A DNA stretch of 9,771 bases from positions 1-9,771 of the forward strand of contig CABUCQ010000076.1 in the NCBI GenBank assembly GCA_902490095.1, read 5' to 3'. Shown here one piece after another: positions 1-6,130 of the stretch; positions within the stretch are counted from its first letter, which is position 1, and each line of letters starts with the position of its first letter. This DNA comes from an uncultured Collinsella sp. Its GTDB lineage: Bacteria > Actinomycetota > Coriobacteriia > Coriobacteriales > Coriobacteriaceae. The notes beneath the pieces are model-generated. The model did not search any database. It was not told the DNA's origin and saw only the letters and a list, made by a program, of their open reading frames with translations. The translations under genes were made by a program, and so were the position numbers.

Positions 1-32
1 AGCATTATGCAAGCGAAAGGCGGTCGTCTCCC

Positions 33-482
33 ATGCAGCAGAACGACGAGACACGTTTCGAGGACTTTGTCGGACTGATCAGCGGGCTCTACAAGGAGAT
101 CCAGCGCATTAAGACATCCGAGGGCGCAAGGCTGGGCCTCAAGGGCTCCGACGTTATGTGCCTGTACTATCTTGAGCGCAGCAAGGACGGCCTGACTGGC
201 GCCGACCTCGCTCGCATGGCAGGCGTGACCCGCGCCGCCGTCTCGCGCACGCTCGCGCATCTGGAGGAGGGCGGCTACGTCGAGGTCGATGATTCGGGCG
301 ATGCCGCCGTTAAGTATCGTGCTCCGGTGCGCCTGACCGCTCTGGGCGGCGAGAGTATGAGCGAGGCGGACCGCATCATTCGCGAGGTGCTCGATACCAC
401 CGGTAAGGCTATGGGTGTGGAGCAGCGCGAGCAGATGTATGCGTCGCTACGCACGATTCTCAACACCCTGCGCGAGATCTAA
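33..482 (+). CDS. MarR-family transcriptional regulator
   Basis: A 149-residue protein, the usual MarR length, with a winged helix-turn-helix at about residues 54-101. The recognition region reads LARMAGVTRAAVSRTLAHLE and is followed by a wing (GYVEVDD...KYRAPVRLT). Helices at both ends (about 5-30 and 108-149) fit the MarR dimerisation domain. Members bind palindromic operators as dimers and release them on binding small ligands or on oxidation; no ligand can be read from this sequence. The ATG is preceded by AAAGGCGG about 11 bases upstream, a loosely spaced ribosome-binding site. Only 32 bases of upstream sequence are in the window, so its promoter and operator cannot be judged. The DegV-family gene starts 118 bases downstream on the same strand. 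MarR-type regulators of lipid metabolism exist (FabT), so a lipid link is possible but is inference. The family call is firm; the regulon is unknown. Confidence 0.9.
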   Translation: MQQNDETRFEDFVGLISGLYKEIQRIKTSEGARLGLKGSDVMCLYYLERSKDGLTGADLARMAGVTRAAVSRTLAHLEEGGYVEVDDSGDAAVKYRAPVRLTALGGESMSEADRIIREVLDTTGKAMGVEQREQMYASLRTILNTLREI

Positions 483-600
483 GGCCGCCAAGGCATTTGC
501 TTCCAATTAACAACTGCATAGTCCCGTTTGAGCGCGTATGCCGTGCCGGGGCTTGCTGTCAAAATTCCCTGCGAGAGGTCCGCGCAAGAAAGGATTCGCT

Positions 601-1455
601 ATGTCCATTCGTATTATTACCGATTCCGCGAGCGATATGTCGCCGGCTGAGCACCCCGCTCTGCGTGTTCTGCCGCTGTCCGTCACCTTTGGCACCGATG
701 TGTACATGGATGGCGTCGACATCGATCACCAGCGCTTTTACGAGATGCTCGTGGAGCGCGATGAGCTGCCTAAGACCGGCCAGGTCAACCCGTACGCGTT
801 TTCGCAGGCTATTGCCGAGGCGCGTGAGGCCGGCGATGAGGCAGTGATTATTACCGTGGGCGCTAAGCTTTCGGGTACTAACCAAAGTGCCCGCACCGCA
901 CTTGCCGAGGCGCCGGGCGGCGATGTGTATGTGGTGGATAGCAATAACGTTACCCTGGGCGAGCGCGTGCTGGTTGAGTACGCGCTGCGTTTGGTGGACG
1001 AGGGCCAGGGCGCGGCTCAGATCGCGGCGGCTGTCGAGGCCGTGCGCGACCGTGTAGTCGTCATCGGCCTGCTCGAGACGCTTGAGTACCTCGTTCGCGG
1101 CGGTCGCCTGTCTGCTGCGGCTGGTGCTGTGGGCACGTTGCTCAATGTGAAGCCCGTTGTGGCAGCGGAGGACGGTCTGATCGTGCAGCTGGGCAAGGCT
1201 CGTGGCTCCAAGAACGGCCGGAACCTGCTCAACCAGAAGGTCGAAAAGGCAGGCGGCATCGACTTTTCCATGCCGCTGGCGCTCGGCTATACGGGCCTTT
1301 CGGATGCGGTGCTCAAGAAGTATATCGAGGACAGTGCGGCACTGTGGGCTGGTCACACCGAGGGCGAACTGCCCGTTCACACCATTGGTGCCACCATCGG
1401 CACCCACGTAGGCCCTGGCGCCGTAGCCGTAGCCTTCTTCCAGCCCGCCAACTAA
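601..1455 (+). CDS. DegV-family fatty-acid-binding protein (FakB-like)
   Basis: A 284-residue protein, the normal DegV length. It opens with the family signature RIITDSASD (residues 4-12). It also has the PKTGQVNP segment (58-64), where Thr59-Gly60 correspond to the lipid-head-contact region, LSGTNQSA (90-97), YLVRGGRLS (163-171), NVKP (182-185) and the late GTHVGPGA motif near the C terminus. DegV/FakB proteins carry a fatty acid in a buried pocket and present its carboxylate to the kinase FakA, which makes acyl-phosphate for phospholipid synthesis; FakA is not in this window. The ATG at 601 is chosen over an in-frame start at 538 because AGAAAGGA lies just upstream of it and the protein then begins exactly like the family. 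It probably shares a transcript with the MarR gene. Acyl-chain preference cannot be judged. Confidence 0.93.
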   Translation: MSIRIITDSASDMSPAEHPALRVLPLSVTFGTDVYMDGVDIDHQRFYEMLVERDELPKTGQVNPYAFSQAIAEAREAGDEAVIITVGAKLSGTNQSARTALAEAPGGDVYVVDSNNVTLGERVLVEYALRLVDEGQGAAQIAAAVEAVRDRVVVIGLLETLEYLVRGGRLSAAAGAVGTLLNVKPVVAAEDGLIVQLGKARGSKNGRNLLNQKVEKAGGIDFSMPLALGYTGLSDAVLKKYIEDSAALWAGHTEGELPVHTIGATIGTHVGPGAVAVAFFQPAN

Positions 1456-1464
1456 CCGACCTGC

Positions 1465-1509
1465 CATAAACCACCACAAAGGTGCCTGTCCCCTTTGCGG
1501 TGGTTTATG
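1465..1509. repeat. REP-like palindrome, copy 1
   Basis: An 18-base stem (1465-1482 with 1492-1509, one mismatch) closes a 9-base loop, TGCCTGTCC. The arms run CATAAACCACCACAAAGG and then CCTTTGCGGTGGTTTATG. It starts 9 bases after the DegV-family stop codon and ends 26 bases before the start of the MGMT-family gene. The core is identical to copy 2 on the other side of that gene, in the same orientation. The A/T-rich outer arms could give weak termination in either direction, but the conserved loop and the second copy argue for a dispersed repeat. Confidence 0.8.
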
Positions 1510-1535
1510 CTTTTCAGGGTGGAAGGGAGCGAGCA

Positions 1536-1856
1536 ATGACGTCTGAGGGCTTTTTTGAACGGGTGTACGAGGTGGTCGAGCAGATTCCCGAGGGGATGGT
1601 CGCCACGTATGGTCAGGTAGCGCTGCTTGCCGGTCGTCCGCGGAGCGCGCGGTACGTGGGCTACGCGCTGCACAGCAATCCGCGCCCCGGCGAGATTCCC
1701 TGCCATCGCGTGGTGTTTTCCGACGGCCGTATCTGTGAGGGCTTTGCCTTTGGTGGCCCCGATGCTCAGCGCGAGCTCTTAATGGGGGAGGGCGTGACGT
1801 TTGCCGATCCCATGCATGTTGATCTGGCCGCCTGTCGTTGGCCTGCCGGGCTGTAG
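1536..1856 (+). CDS. Small MGMT-family DNA alkyltransferase-like protein with the cysteine retained
   Basis: A 106-residue protein made up of little more than the DNA-binding and active-site domain of O6-alkylguanine-DNA alkyltransferases. Visible motifs are IPEGMVATYGQVA (17-29), an arginine-finger region GRPRSARYVGYAL (33-45) and PCHRVV (55-60), followed by DGRICEGFAFGG. Full alkyltransferases transfer the alkyl group to the Cys of PCHR. The short alkyltransferase-like (ATL) proteins usually have Trp there and only flag lesions for nucleotide-excision repair. This protein has the ATL size but keeps Cys56, so suicide repair chemistry is possible. ATG 1536 is chosen because GGAAGGGAG lies just upstream; a longer reading from 1482 would begin inside the palindromic repeat. 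The gene sits alone between two copies of that repeat, downstream of the DegV gene. The family is firm, the exact activity is not. Confidence 0.88.
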   Translation: MTSEGFFERVYEVVEQIPEGMVATYGQVALLAGRPRSARYVGYALHSNPRPGEIPCHRVVFSDGRICEGFAFGGPDAQRELLMGEGVTFADPMHVDLAACRWPAGL

Positions 1857-1870
1857 TGGCGGGCTTCGTC

Positions 1871-1911
1871 AAAATCACCACAAAGGTGCCTGTCCCCTTT
1901 GTGGTGGTTTT
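1871..1911. repeat. REP-like palindrome, copy 2
   Basis: A 16-base stem (1871-1886 with 1896-1911, one T-G wobble) closes the same 9-base loop TGCCTGTCC as copy 1. The core from CACCACAAAGG through CCCCTTTG is identical in the two copies, while the outermost bases differ. It lies 14 bases after the MGMT-family stop codon. The right arm ends GGTTTTAGTTT, so it may also help end transcription on the + strand. Confidence 0.8.
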
Positions 1912-2087
1912 AGTTTACCGGAGCTAACTTATGGAGAAGGTGTGGCGGCGCATATTGACGCTACAAAGTAAACCACGGTGAACTATATTGTATTCAGCAA
2001 CGGAGCAGGCAATAGGCGATGAAAAAGTCTGCCCTGTTGAGTTTGATTCGCATCCCTCCCCTCTGTGCGATTCAACGGTGTACTTCG

Positions 2088-2129
2088 GGAACAGGCCCGC
2101 TGGCAACTATCTGCCAGCGGGCCTGTTCC
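2088..2129 (+). terminator. Long perfect hairpin, likely + strand terminator
   Basis: An 18-base perfect G+C-rich stem (2088-2105 with 2112-2129) has a 6-base loop, ACTATC. On the + strand it is followed by a T-rich but interrupted tail (TGTTTGTC); on the - strand no T-run follows. It lies more than 230 bases past the nearest upstream gene (MGMT family), so it either ends read-through from that gene or marks the 3' end of an unrecognised small transcript. Confidence 0.6.
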
Positions 2130-2175
2130 TGTTTGTCGGGAGAGTGTGATGGACGGAGCCGAAGCGGTCCGCTCC

Positions 2176-2204
2176 AAAAAGGGCGGACGCCGTAGCGCCC
2201 GCCC
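2176..2204 (-). terminator. Rho-independent terminator of trpS
   Basis: Read on the - strand, a 10-base stem (2195-2204 with 2181-2190, one mismatch) with a 4-base loop is followed directly by five T residues (2180-2176). It lies about 35 bases after the trpS stop codon, the classic arrangement. Confidence 0.85.
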
Positions 2205-2238
2205 TATAGCAATCGAAAGCTCAAGCCAGCAGATCGGT

Positions 2239-3288
2239 CTAGTACACCATGCCCATGGCGTCCTGAACCTCTGCCAGGGTCTGCTCGGCGATCTCGTTGG
2301 CGCGACGGTTGCCCTCGTGCAGCACGTCCTTCACATAGTCCAGATCGTTCTCATAGCGCTGGCGACGCTCGCGGATAGGTGCGAAGTACTCGTTGACGGC
2401 CTCGGTCACGTACTTCTTGAGCTGGCCGGAGCCGCCCATGCCAATCTCCTCGGCAATCTCGACTTCGGAACGGCCGGTGCAGATGGCGGCTGTCGAAAGC
2501 AGGCCAGACACGCCGGGACGGTTCTCGGGATCGAACGTGATCATGCGCTCGGAGTCGGTCTGGCTCTTTTTGATGCGCTTTGCCGTCTCCTCGGCGGTCA
2601 TCGAAATATTGATGGCGTTGCCGTAGCTCTTGCTCATCTTGCGACCGTCCAAGCCCGGCAGCAGCGGGGTCTCGGACAGCAGCGCGTCGACCTCGGGGAA
2701 CACCTTGCCGTAGCGGTTGTTAAAGCGGCGAGCGATGGTGCGGGTAAGCTCGATGTGCGGCAGCTGGTCGCGACCGACAGGCACCACGTTGCCCTTGCAG
2801 AACAGGATGTCGCAGGCCTGATGTACCGGGTAGGTGAGCAAAAGGCCGGTGAGCTCGTGGCCCGAGGCCTCCATCTCGGCCTTTACCGTGGGGTTGCGCG
2901 CCAGTTCGGCCTCGGACACCAGCGACAGGAACGGCAGCATGAGCTGGTTGGCGGCGGGCACGGCGGAGTGCGCGTAGATCATGGTCTTGTCGGGGTCGAT
3001 GCCGCAGGCAAGGTAGTCCATGACCATGTTGTACACGTTGTCCTGGATGTGCTCGGTCGTGTCGCGGTCAGTGATGACCTGGTAGTCGGCGATGAGCACG
3101 TTGGTCTTGGCGCCCATGTTCTGCAGCTCAACACGGCCCTTGAGGGTGCCGAAGTAGTGGCCCAGGTGCAGACGGCCGGTGGGGCGGTCGCCGGTGAGCA
3201 TGGTGAACTTCTCGGGCGTTTTGGCCAGGCCCTCGCGAATGGCGTTGCTCTTTTGCAGCGCGACTTCGTAGCTGTTCTCGTTTGGCAT
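2239..3288 (-). CDS. trpS: Tryptophanyl-tRNA synthetase
   Basis: A 349-residue class I aminoacyl-tRNA synthetase that charges tRNA-Trp in the cytoplasm. The Rossmann fold begins LTGDRPTGRLHLGHYFGTLK (31-50), with the HIGH signature as HLGH (41-44). The KMSKS loop is intact at 217-221 within LDGRKMSKSYGN. The segment LTYPVHQACDILFCKGNVVPVGRDQLPH (151-178) is the family's tryptophan and adenylate-binding region, in the TGDRPTG / YPVHQA form I associate with Streptococcus-type TrpRS. The C-terminal helical part binds the anticodon. ATG 3288 is chosen because TAGGAG lies just upstream and the protein then starts near the fold; a start at 3393 would add 35 residues of unrelated sequence. The stop codon is followed by a good terminator. 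The upstream neighbour on the same strand ends 170 bases away. No T-box leader is visible in the 170 bases ahead of it. Confidence 0.96.
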   Translation of the reverse strand: MPNENSYEVALQKSNAIREGLAKTPEKFTMLTGDRPTGRLHLGHYFGTLKGRVELQNMGAKTNVLIADYQVITDRDTTEHIQDNVYNMVMDYLACGIDPDKTMIYAHSAVPAANQLMLPFLSLVSEAELARNPTVKAEMEASGHELTGLLLTYPVHQACDILFCKGNVVPVGRDQLPHIELTRTIARRFNNRYGKVFPEVDALLSETPLLPGLDGRKMSKSYGNAINISMTAEETAKRIKKSQTDSERMITFDPENRPGVSGLLSTAAICTGRSEVEIAEEIGMGGSGQLKKYVTEAVNEYFAPIRERRQRYENDLDYVKDVLHEGNRRANEIAEQTLAEVQDAMGMVY

Positions 3289-3458
3289 GATTGCTCCTAA
3301 CGTATGTTCATGGGTCAAGATGATAACGCGTTTATTGGAGGGGCGGTGCGTAAGTAGGCGAGGGGCGGGAGAGGGACGCGCGTGGTGCGGCATGTGCGAT
3401 GGGTGCGGCGCGGCCGCGCTTGGCTAACGGTGCCTTGGCACATCCTCGGCAGCTTGCC

Positions 3459-4658
3459 CTAGAGCTTGTGGTGGCGCTCTTCTTTGCGCTCCTCGGCCGC
3501 CTGCTCTTCCTGCTTAAAGGCGGGGTCGTCGGGGGTCACCAGCTCGTCCTCGTGCGTGCGCTTGTTGTAGTGGTGGCGCAGCACGGGCTCAAACAGGTGC
3601 AGGTGCTTGGCGAAGGCCGCCGAGCCAATGGCGAGCACGGTAAAGATGAGCACGCGCATGGGCACTTCGACCTGGTTGATCGCGGCGGCGCCGGCCGAAA
3701 GCATAATGCACCAGGCATAGATGAGTAGCACGGCCTGCTTTTGGTTGTAGCCTTCTTGGATCAGGCGGTGGTGGATGTGACCCTTGTCGGCCTGCCCGAT
3801 GCTAATGTGGGCGCGCTTGCGGCGCACGATGGCGCTAAACGTGTCGATGATGGGCACGCCGGCAACGATGAGCGGGATGATAAGCGAGGTGAGCGCGGCG
3901 GTGCGGCTCACGTTGAGTAGCGAGATGGAGCCCAGCGCAAAGCCCAGCAGCAGCGACCCCGAGTCGCCCAAGAAGATGCTTGCGGGGTTGAAGTTGTAGC
4001 GCAAAAAGGCCAGACAGGCGCCAAAGAGCGCAATGGAGAGCGCGGCGGCGTCGATGCGGCCCGAGAGAACGGCCATCGAAAACATGGTGAACGACGCGAT
4101 ACCGCAGATGCCCGTGGCTAAGCCGTCGAGGCCGTCGATGAGGTTAATGATGTTGGTGAATGCCACCAGATAGATCACGGTGATGGGGTAGGTGAGCCAT
4201 CCGAGCATGATTTCGCCAGGGGCAAACGGGTTGACGATGACGCCGATTTTTAGGCCGCCGATACAGGCGATAAGCGCGGCGAGGACCTGTCCGGCCAGCT
4301 TTTGCTTGGGCTTGAGCTGGAAGACGTCGTCGATAGCGCCGGTCGCAAAGATGACGGTAAAGGAGAGCGCCAGCATGGGGTAGCTGATGTGCAGACGGGG
4401 GTGGGGCACCAAAACGGGCGGCCAACCCAGGTACCAGGTGCCTAGGATTTGCACAGTGCAGGCGACGACCAGGCCCAAAAACACCGCCGTTCCGCCCAAA
4501 CGCGGGATGGGCTTGGTGTTGATGCGGCGCTTAGAAGGATAGTCGACGGCATCGAGCTTAATTGCCAAGCGCTTGACCAGGGGCACCGCGAGGAAGGTCG
4601 TGATAAAGGCCGCCGCTGCCACGCATAGGTACGGTATGTAGCTCGGGGATGAAGCCAT
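3459..4658 (-). CDS. WecA/TagO-type polyprenyl-phosphate N-acetylhexosamine-1-phosphate transferase
   Basis: A membrane enzyme of 399 residues with about ten hydrophobic segments, of the MraY/WecA superfamily. It moves a sugar-1-phosphate, typically GlcNAc-1-P from UDP-GlcNAc, onto undecaprenyl phosphate at the inner membrane face. This is the first step of teichoic-acid-like, O-antigen-like or other surface glycopolymers. All signature loops are present: RLGG (53-56), AIDDVFQLKPKQK (108-120) with the Asp-Asp pair at 110-111, NIINLIDGLDGLATG (169-183), IFLGDSGS (228-235) and HIHHRL (294-299). The HIHHRL form points to WecA/TagO rather than MraY. The tail from about 358 is hydrophilic and rich in Glu, Lys and His. 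ATG 4658 is preferred to an in-frame TTG at 4676, although neither has a strong ribosome-binding site. trpS follows on the same strand after 170 bases. The exact sugar and polymer are not known. Confidence 0.92.
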   Translation of the reverse strand: MASSPSYIPYLCVAAAAFITTFLAVPLVKRLAIKLDAVDYPSKRRINTKPIPRLGGTAVFLGLVVACTVQILGTWYLGWPPVLVPHPRLHISYPMLALSFTVIFATGAIDDVFQLKPKQKLAGQVLAALIACIGGLKIGVIVNPFAPGEIMLGWLTYPITVIYLVAFTNIINLIDGLDGLATGICGIASFTMFSMAVLSGRIDAAALSIALFGACLAFLRYNFNPASIFLGDSGSLLLGFALGSISLLNVSRTAALTSLIIPLIVAGVPIIDTFSAIVRRKRAHISIGQADKGHIHHRLIQEGYNQKQAVLLIYAWCIMLSAGAAAINQVEVPMRVLIFTVLAIGSAAFAKHLHLFEPVLRHHYNKRTHEDELVTPDDPAFKQEEQAAEERKEERHHKL

Positions 4659-4729
4659 GAATCTAAAAACCGCCAAGCGTCGAAGGAAAAGGTCAGAAGA
4701 ACGCCATGCGCAAAGGGCATAGCCGAACC

Positions 4730-4759
4730 ATAATACTCGACCAAGGGGGGTACATGGAA
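4730..4759 (-). promoter_or_regulatory. Possible promoter of the WecA/TagO-type gene
   Basis: On the - strand, TATTAT (4735-4730) matches the -10 consensus at five of six positions. An 18-base spacer separates it from TTCCAT (4759-4754), a weak -35. It would give a leader of roughly 65 bases before ATG 4658. The weak -35 keeps confidence low. Confidence 0.27.
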
Positions 4760-4850
4760 TTGCACGCAGCGATAATCACGCGCTTACCAGATATTGGGAT
4801 GTTGTCGATGGCTTGTCGGGATGCCGGCGGGGATCCATATGGACTGTAAT

Positions 4851-4877
4851 GGTGATTTTCGGCAAAAGAAAACCACC
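4851..4877. repeat. Small hairpin sharing arm sequences with the REP-like palindromes
   Basis: GGTGATTTTC (4851-4860) pairs with GAAAACCACC (4868-4877) across a 7-base loop, with one wobble. The 9-base pieces AAAATCACC and GGTGGTTTT that form the outer arms of palindrome copy 2 both recur here on the - strand, but in swapped order. It could be a degraded relative or the junction of two former copies. Neither side carries a good T-tail, so it is not a clear terminator. Confidence 0.4.
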
Positions 4878-4887
4878 CCCCCGTTAC

Positions 4888-4916
4888 GAAAATGAACCCA
4901 CCTAAAACAGGTGGGT
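4888..4916 (-). terminator. Rho-independent terminator of the candidate RNA
   Basis: Read on the - strand, ACCCACCT (4916-4909), loop GTTTT, then AGGTGGGT (4903-4896) form a perfect 8-base stem. It is followed by TCATTTTC, a moderate T-tail. The + strand direction has no T-run, so the - strand is the functional direction. Confidence 0.65.
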
Positions 4917-5048
4917 GCCCTCATCGACTGTTCCAGCGTCCTTAACAACGAAGGATACCTGTACTAGGTACGACTGTGTGGGCTCCCTAAATAAACGCGA
5001 CGGTTCACCCAGTTGCTCCGCGGGGGGCGGAATACCTACATCATAAAG
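4888..5048 (-). ncRNA. Candidate structured non-coding RNA
   Basis: No protein frame is convincing in this stretch, but it is dense in mutually compatible helices. In window coordinates these are 4939-4943 with 4951-4955, 4956-4960 with 4966-4970, 4973-4980 with 5006-5013 (one mismatch), 5018-5021 with 5027-5030, and an outer GGAA/TTCC pairing of 5029-5032 with 4931-4934. The last two overlap by two bases and may alternate. On the - strand the series ends in a terminator hairpin (4916-4896) with a T-rich tail. A plausible - strand promoter lies just before it (TTGTAA at 5082-5077, GATAAA at 5060-5055, spacer 16), giving a start near 5048 and a length of about 160 bases. It ends about 230 bases before the WecA-type start, so it looks like a separate transcript. 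Size and setting make 6S RNA and raiA RNA the first families to test. I cannot confirm either, and no riboswitch consensus I know fits. Confidence 0.5.
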
Positions 5049-5070
5049 CGGCACTTTATCGATTCCAGTC

Positions 5071-5099
5071 TTGACATTACAAAAATCGTGTCGGACGAT
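5071..5099 (+). promoter_or_regulatory. Promoter of the radical SAM gene
   Basis: A perfect TTGACA (5071-5076) is followed after 17 bases by GACGAT (5094-5099), a fair -10. Transcription would start near 5106, leaving a leader of about 78 bases before ATG 5184. The -35 abuts the -35 of the opposing candidate promoter (5077-5082), so the two face away from each other. Confidence 0.5.
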
Positions 5100-5100
5100 T
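5084..5100. promoter_or_regulatory. Operator-like inverted repeat over the -10 region
   Basis: AATCGT (5084-5089), a 5-base centre GTCGG, then ACGATT (5095-5100) form a perfect 6+5+6 inverted repeat. It covers the spacer and -10 of the radical SAM promoter, where a bound repressor would block polymerase. No regulator that would bind it can be named. Confidence 0.4.
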
Positions 5101-5183
5101 ACGGCGCCTTAGGGACGGAGCCGTCTACGCGGTCTGGCCCTTTACGTTTGAGCTGCTGAATCGTTGTTTTGGAGCATGTTTTT

Positions 5184-6122
5184 ATGCCGACGTCGTTGAC
5201 CGAACTTTTTTCGCCCGCCTGCCATTTGTGTCCGCGCCGTTGCGGTGCGGCGCGCGATGAGGGCGCGCGCGGCGTATGCGGTGCTAACGACACGCTCAGG
5301 GTGGCCCGCGCGGCGCTTCATATGTGGGAGGAGCCGCCTATCTCGGGTGAGGCCGGTTCGGGCACGATCTTCTTTAGCGGTTGCTCGCTTAAATGTATCT
5401 ACTGCCAGAACCACGAGATTTCGACCGGCAATTTTGGCCTTGAGATTTCGCCTGAGCGCCTGGTCGAGATTATGCTGGAACTGCAGGACCAGGGTGCCAA
5501 CAACATCAATTTGGTGACGGCGACGCACTATGCGCACCTGTTGCCTGCCGTGATTGCCGCGGCACGGGCGCGCGGACTGGTTATCCCGATCGTCTACAAC
5601 ACGAGTGGTTACGAGCGCGCGAGTGCCGTGGCGGCGCTGGGCGACCTGGTCGATGTGTGGCTTACCGACTTTAAATATGCCAATGCCGGGCTTGCGCAGT
5701 CGCTCTCTCATATAAAGGACTACCCACGTGTGGCCGTGTCAGGCCTGGCTCAGATGGCGCGCGAGATCGAGCGCCGCGGGGGAGAGATGGTGGATGAGGG
5801 CGGGCTCATGAAGCGCGGCATGATCGTGCGTCACCTGGTGCTTCCGGGGCATGCAGACGATTCGTGTCGCGTGCTGGACCTGGTGTGGCAGACGGTGGGC
5901 GATGTGCCGATCTCGGTCATGAACCAGTACACGCCCAATGCACTTATGCGCGAGCAGGGCGGCGACCTGGCGCGTGCCGTGACGCGCGAGGAGTACGAGC
6001 AGGTGCTCGACCATGCCGACGACCTGGGTTTTACGACGATGTTCTGGCAAGAGGGCGGCGCGGTAGACGAGAGCTTCACCCCGGCCTTCGACACCACCGG
6101 TGTTCTTACCAGCGCAAAGTAG
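5184..6122 (+). CDS. Radical SAM protein, PflX-like
   Basis: A 312-residue protein of the group distantly related to pyruvate formate-lyase activating enzymes (the PflX, COG1313 type). The radical SAM cluster motif is CSLKCIYCQN with Cys67, Cys71 and Cys74 (CX3CX2C), binding the [4Fe-4S] that cleaves S-adenosylmethionine. Ahead of it lies the family's extra N-terminal cysteine set, CHLCPRRCG (13-21) with GVCG (30-33), which may bind a second cluster. Downstream, VYNTSGYE, DVWLTDFKYAN and VRHLVLPGH fit the barrel of the family. The substrate is unknown for the group, and no glycyl-radical enzyme lies nearby to suggest one. ATG 5184 is chosen because GGAG lies 9 bases upstream. The gene appears single: its own promoter lies ahead, and a palindrome and a separately promoted tRNA gene follow. 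Confidence 0.88.
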   Translation: MPTSLTELFSPACHLCPRRCGAARDEGARGVCGANDTLRVARAALHMWEEPPISGEAGSGTIFFSGCSLKCIYCQNHEISTGNFGLEISPERLVEIMLELQDQGANNINLVTATHYAHLLPAVIAAARARGLVIPIVYNTSGYERASAVAALGDLVDVWLTDFKYANAGLAQSLSHIKDYPRVAVSGLAQMAREIERRGGEMVDEGGLMKRGMIVRHLVLPGHADDSCRVLDLVWQTVGDVPISVMNQYTPNALMREQGGDLARAVTREEYEQVLDHADDLGFTTMFWQEGGAVDESFTPAFDTTGVLTSAK

Positions 6123-6130
6123 TGCGTTCG

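Larger units (their letters stand above)
1912..2238. other. Convergent intergenic region without a convincing gene
   Basis: This gap lies between the + strand MGMT gene and the end of the - strand trpS. It holds a strong + strand hairpin (2088-2129) and the trpS terminator (2176-2204). Upstream of the hairpin are a TTGACG at 1955-1960 and a TATATT at 1984-1989, but the 23-base spacing is too long for an ordinary promoter. A 58-codon reading frame from the ATG at 2019 has no family resemblance and runs through both hairpins. A short untranslated RNA ending at 2129 is possible, but I cannot show a promoter for one. Confidence 0.5.

Noticed and set aside
559..1881. Long open frame on the - strand across the DegV and MGMT genes (440 codons)
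   Set aside because: It lies opposite two clear gene families, its product is Arg/His-rich without motifs, and such mirror frames are common in high-G+C DNA.
2019..2194. A 58-codon frame beginning MKKSALLSLIRIPPLC
   Set aside because: The ribosome-binding site is poor, no family is recognisable, and the frame runs through the + strand hairpin and most of the trpS terminator. It might be a leader peptide, but no gene follows on that strand.
2065..3300. Long + strand open frame opposite trpS (411 codons)
   Set aside because: The opposite strand has intact HLGH and KMSKS motifs, a ribosome-binding site and a terminator. The + strand product has no recognisable domain and would run across the trpS terminator.
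3408..3419. Perfect 12-base palindrome GCGCGGCCGCGC between trpS and the WecA-type gene
   Set aside because: A short G+C palindrome is expected by chance in DNA of this composition, and no T-run makes it a terminator.
3289..3458. T-box or other riboswitch leader ahead of trpS
   Set aside because: No T-box consensus, specifier loop or antiterminator can be found in the 170 bases upstream of trpS on its strand.
5018..5030. Run of six C residues in a - strand hairpin, considered as a 6C RNA
   Set aside because: 6C RNAs have two such C-rich loops in a defined layout. Only one is present, and the rest of the structure does not fit.
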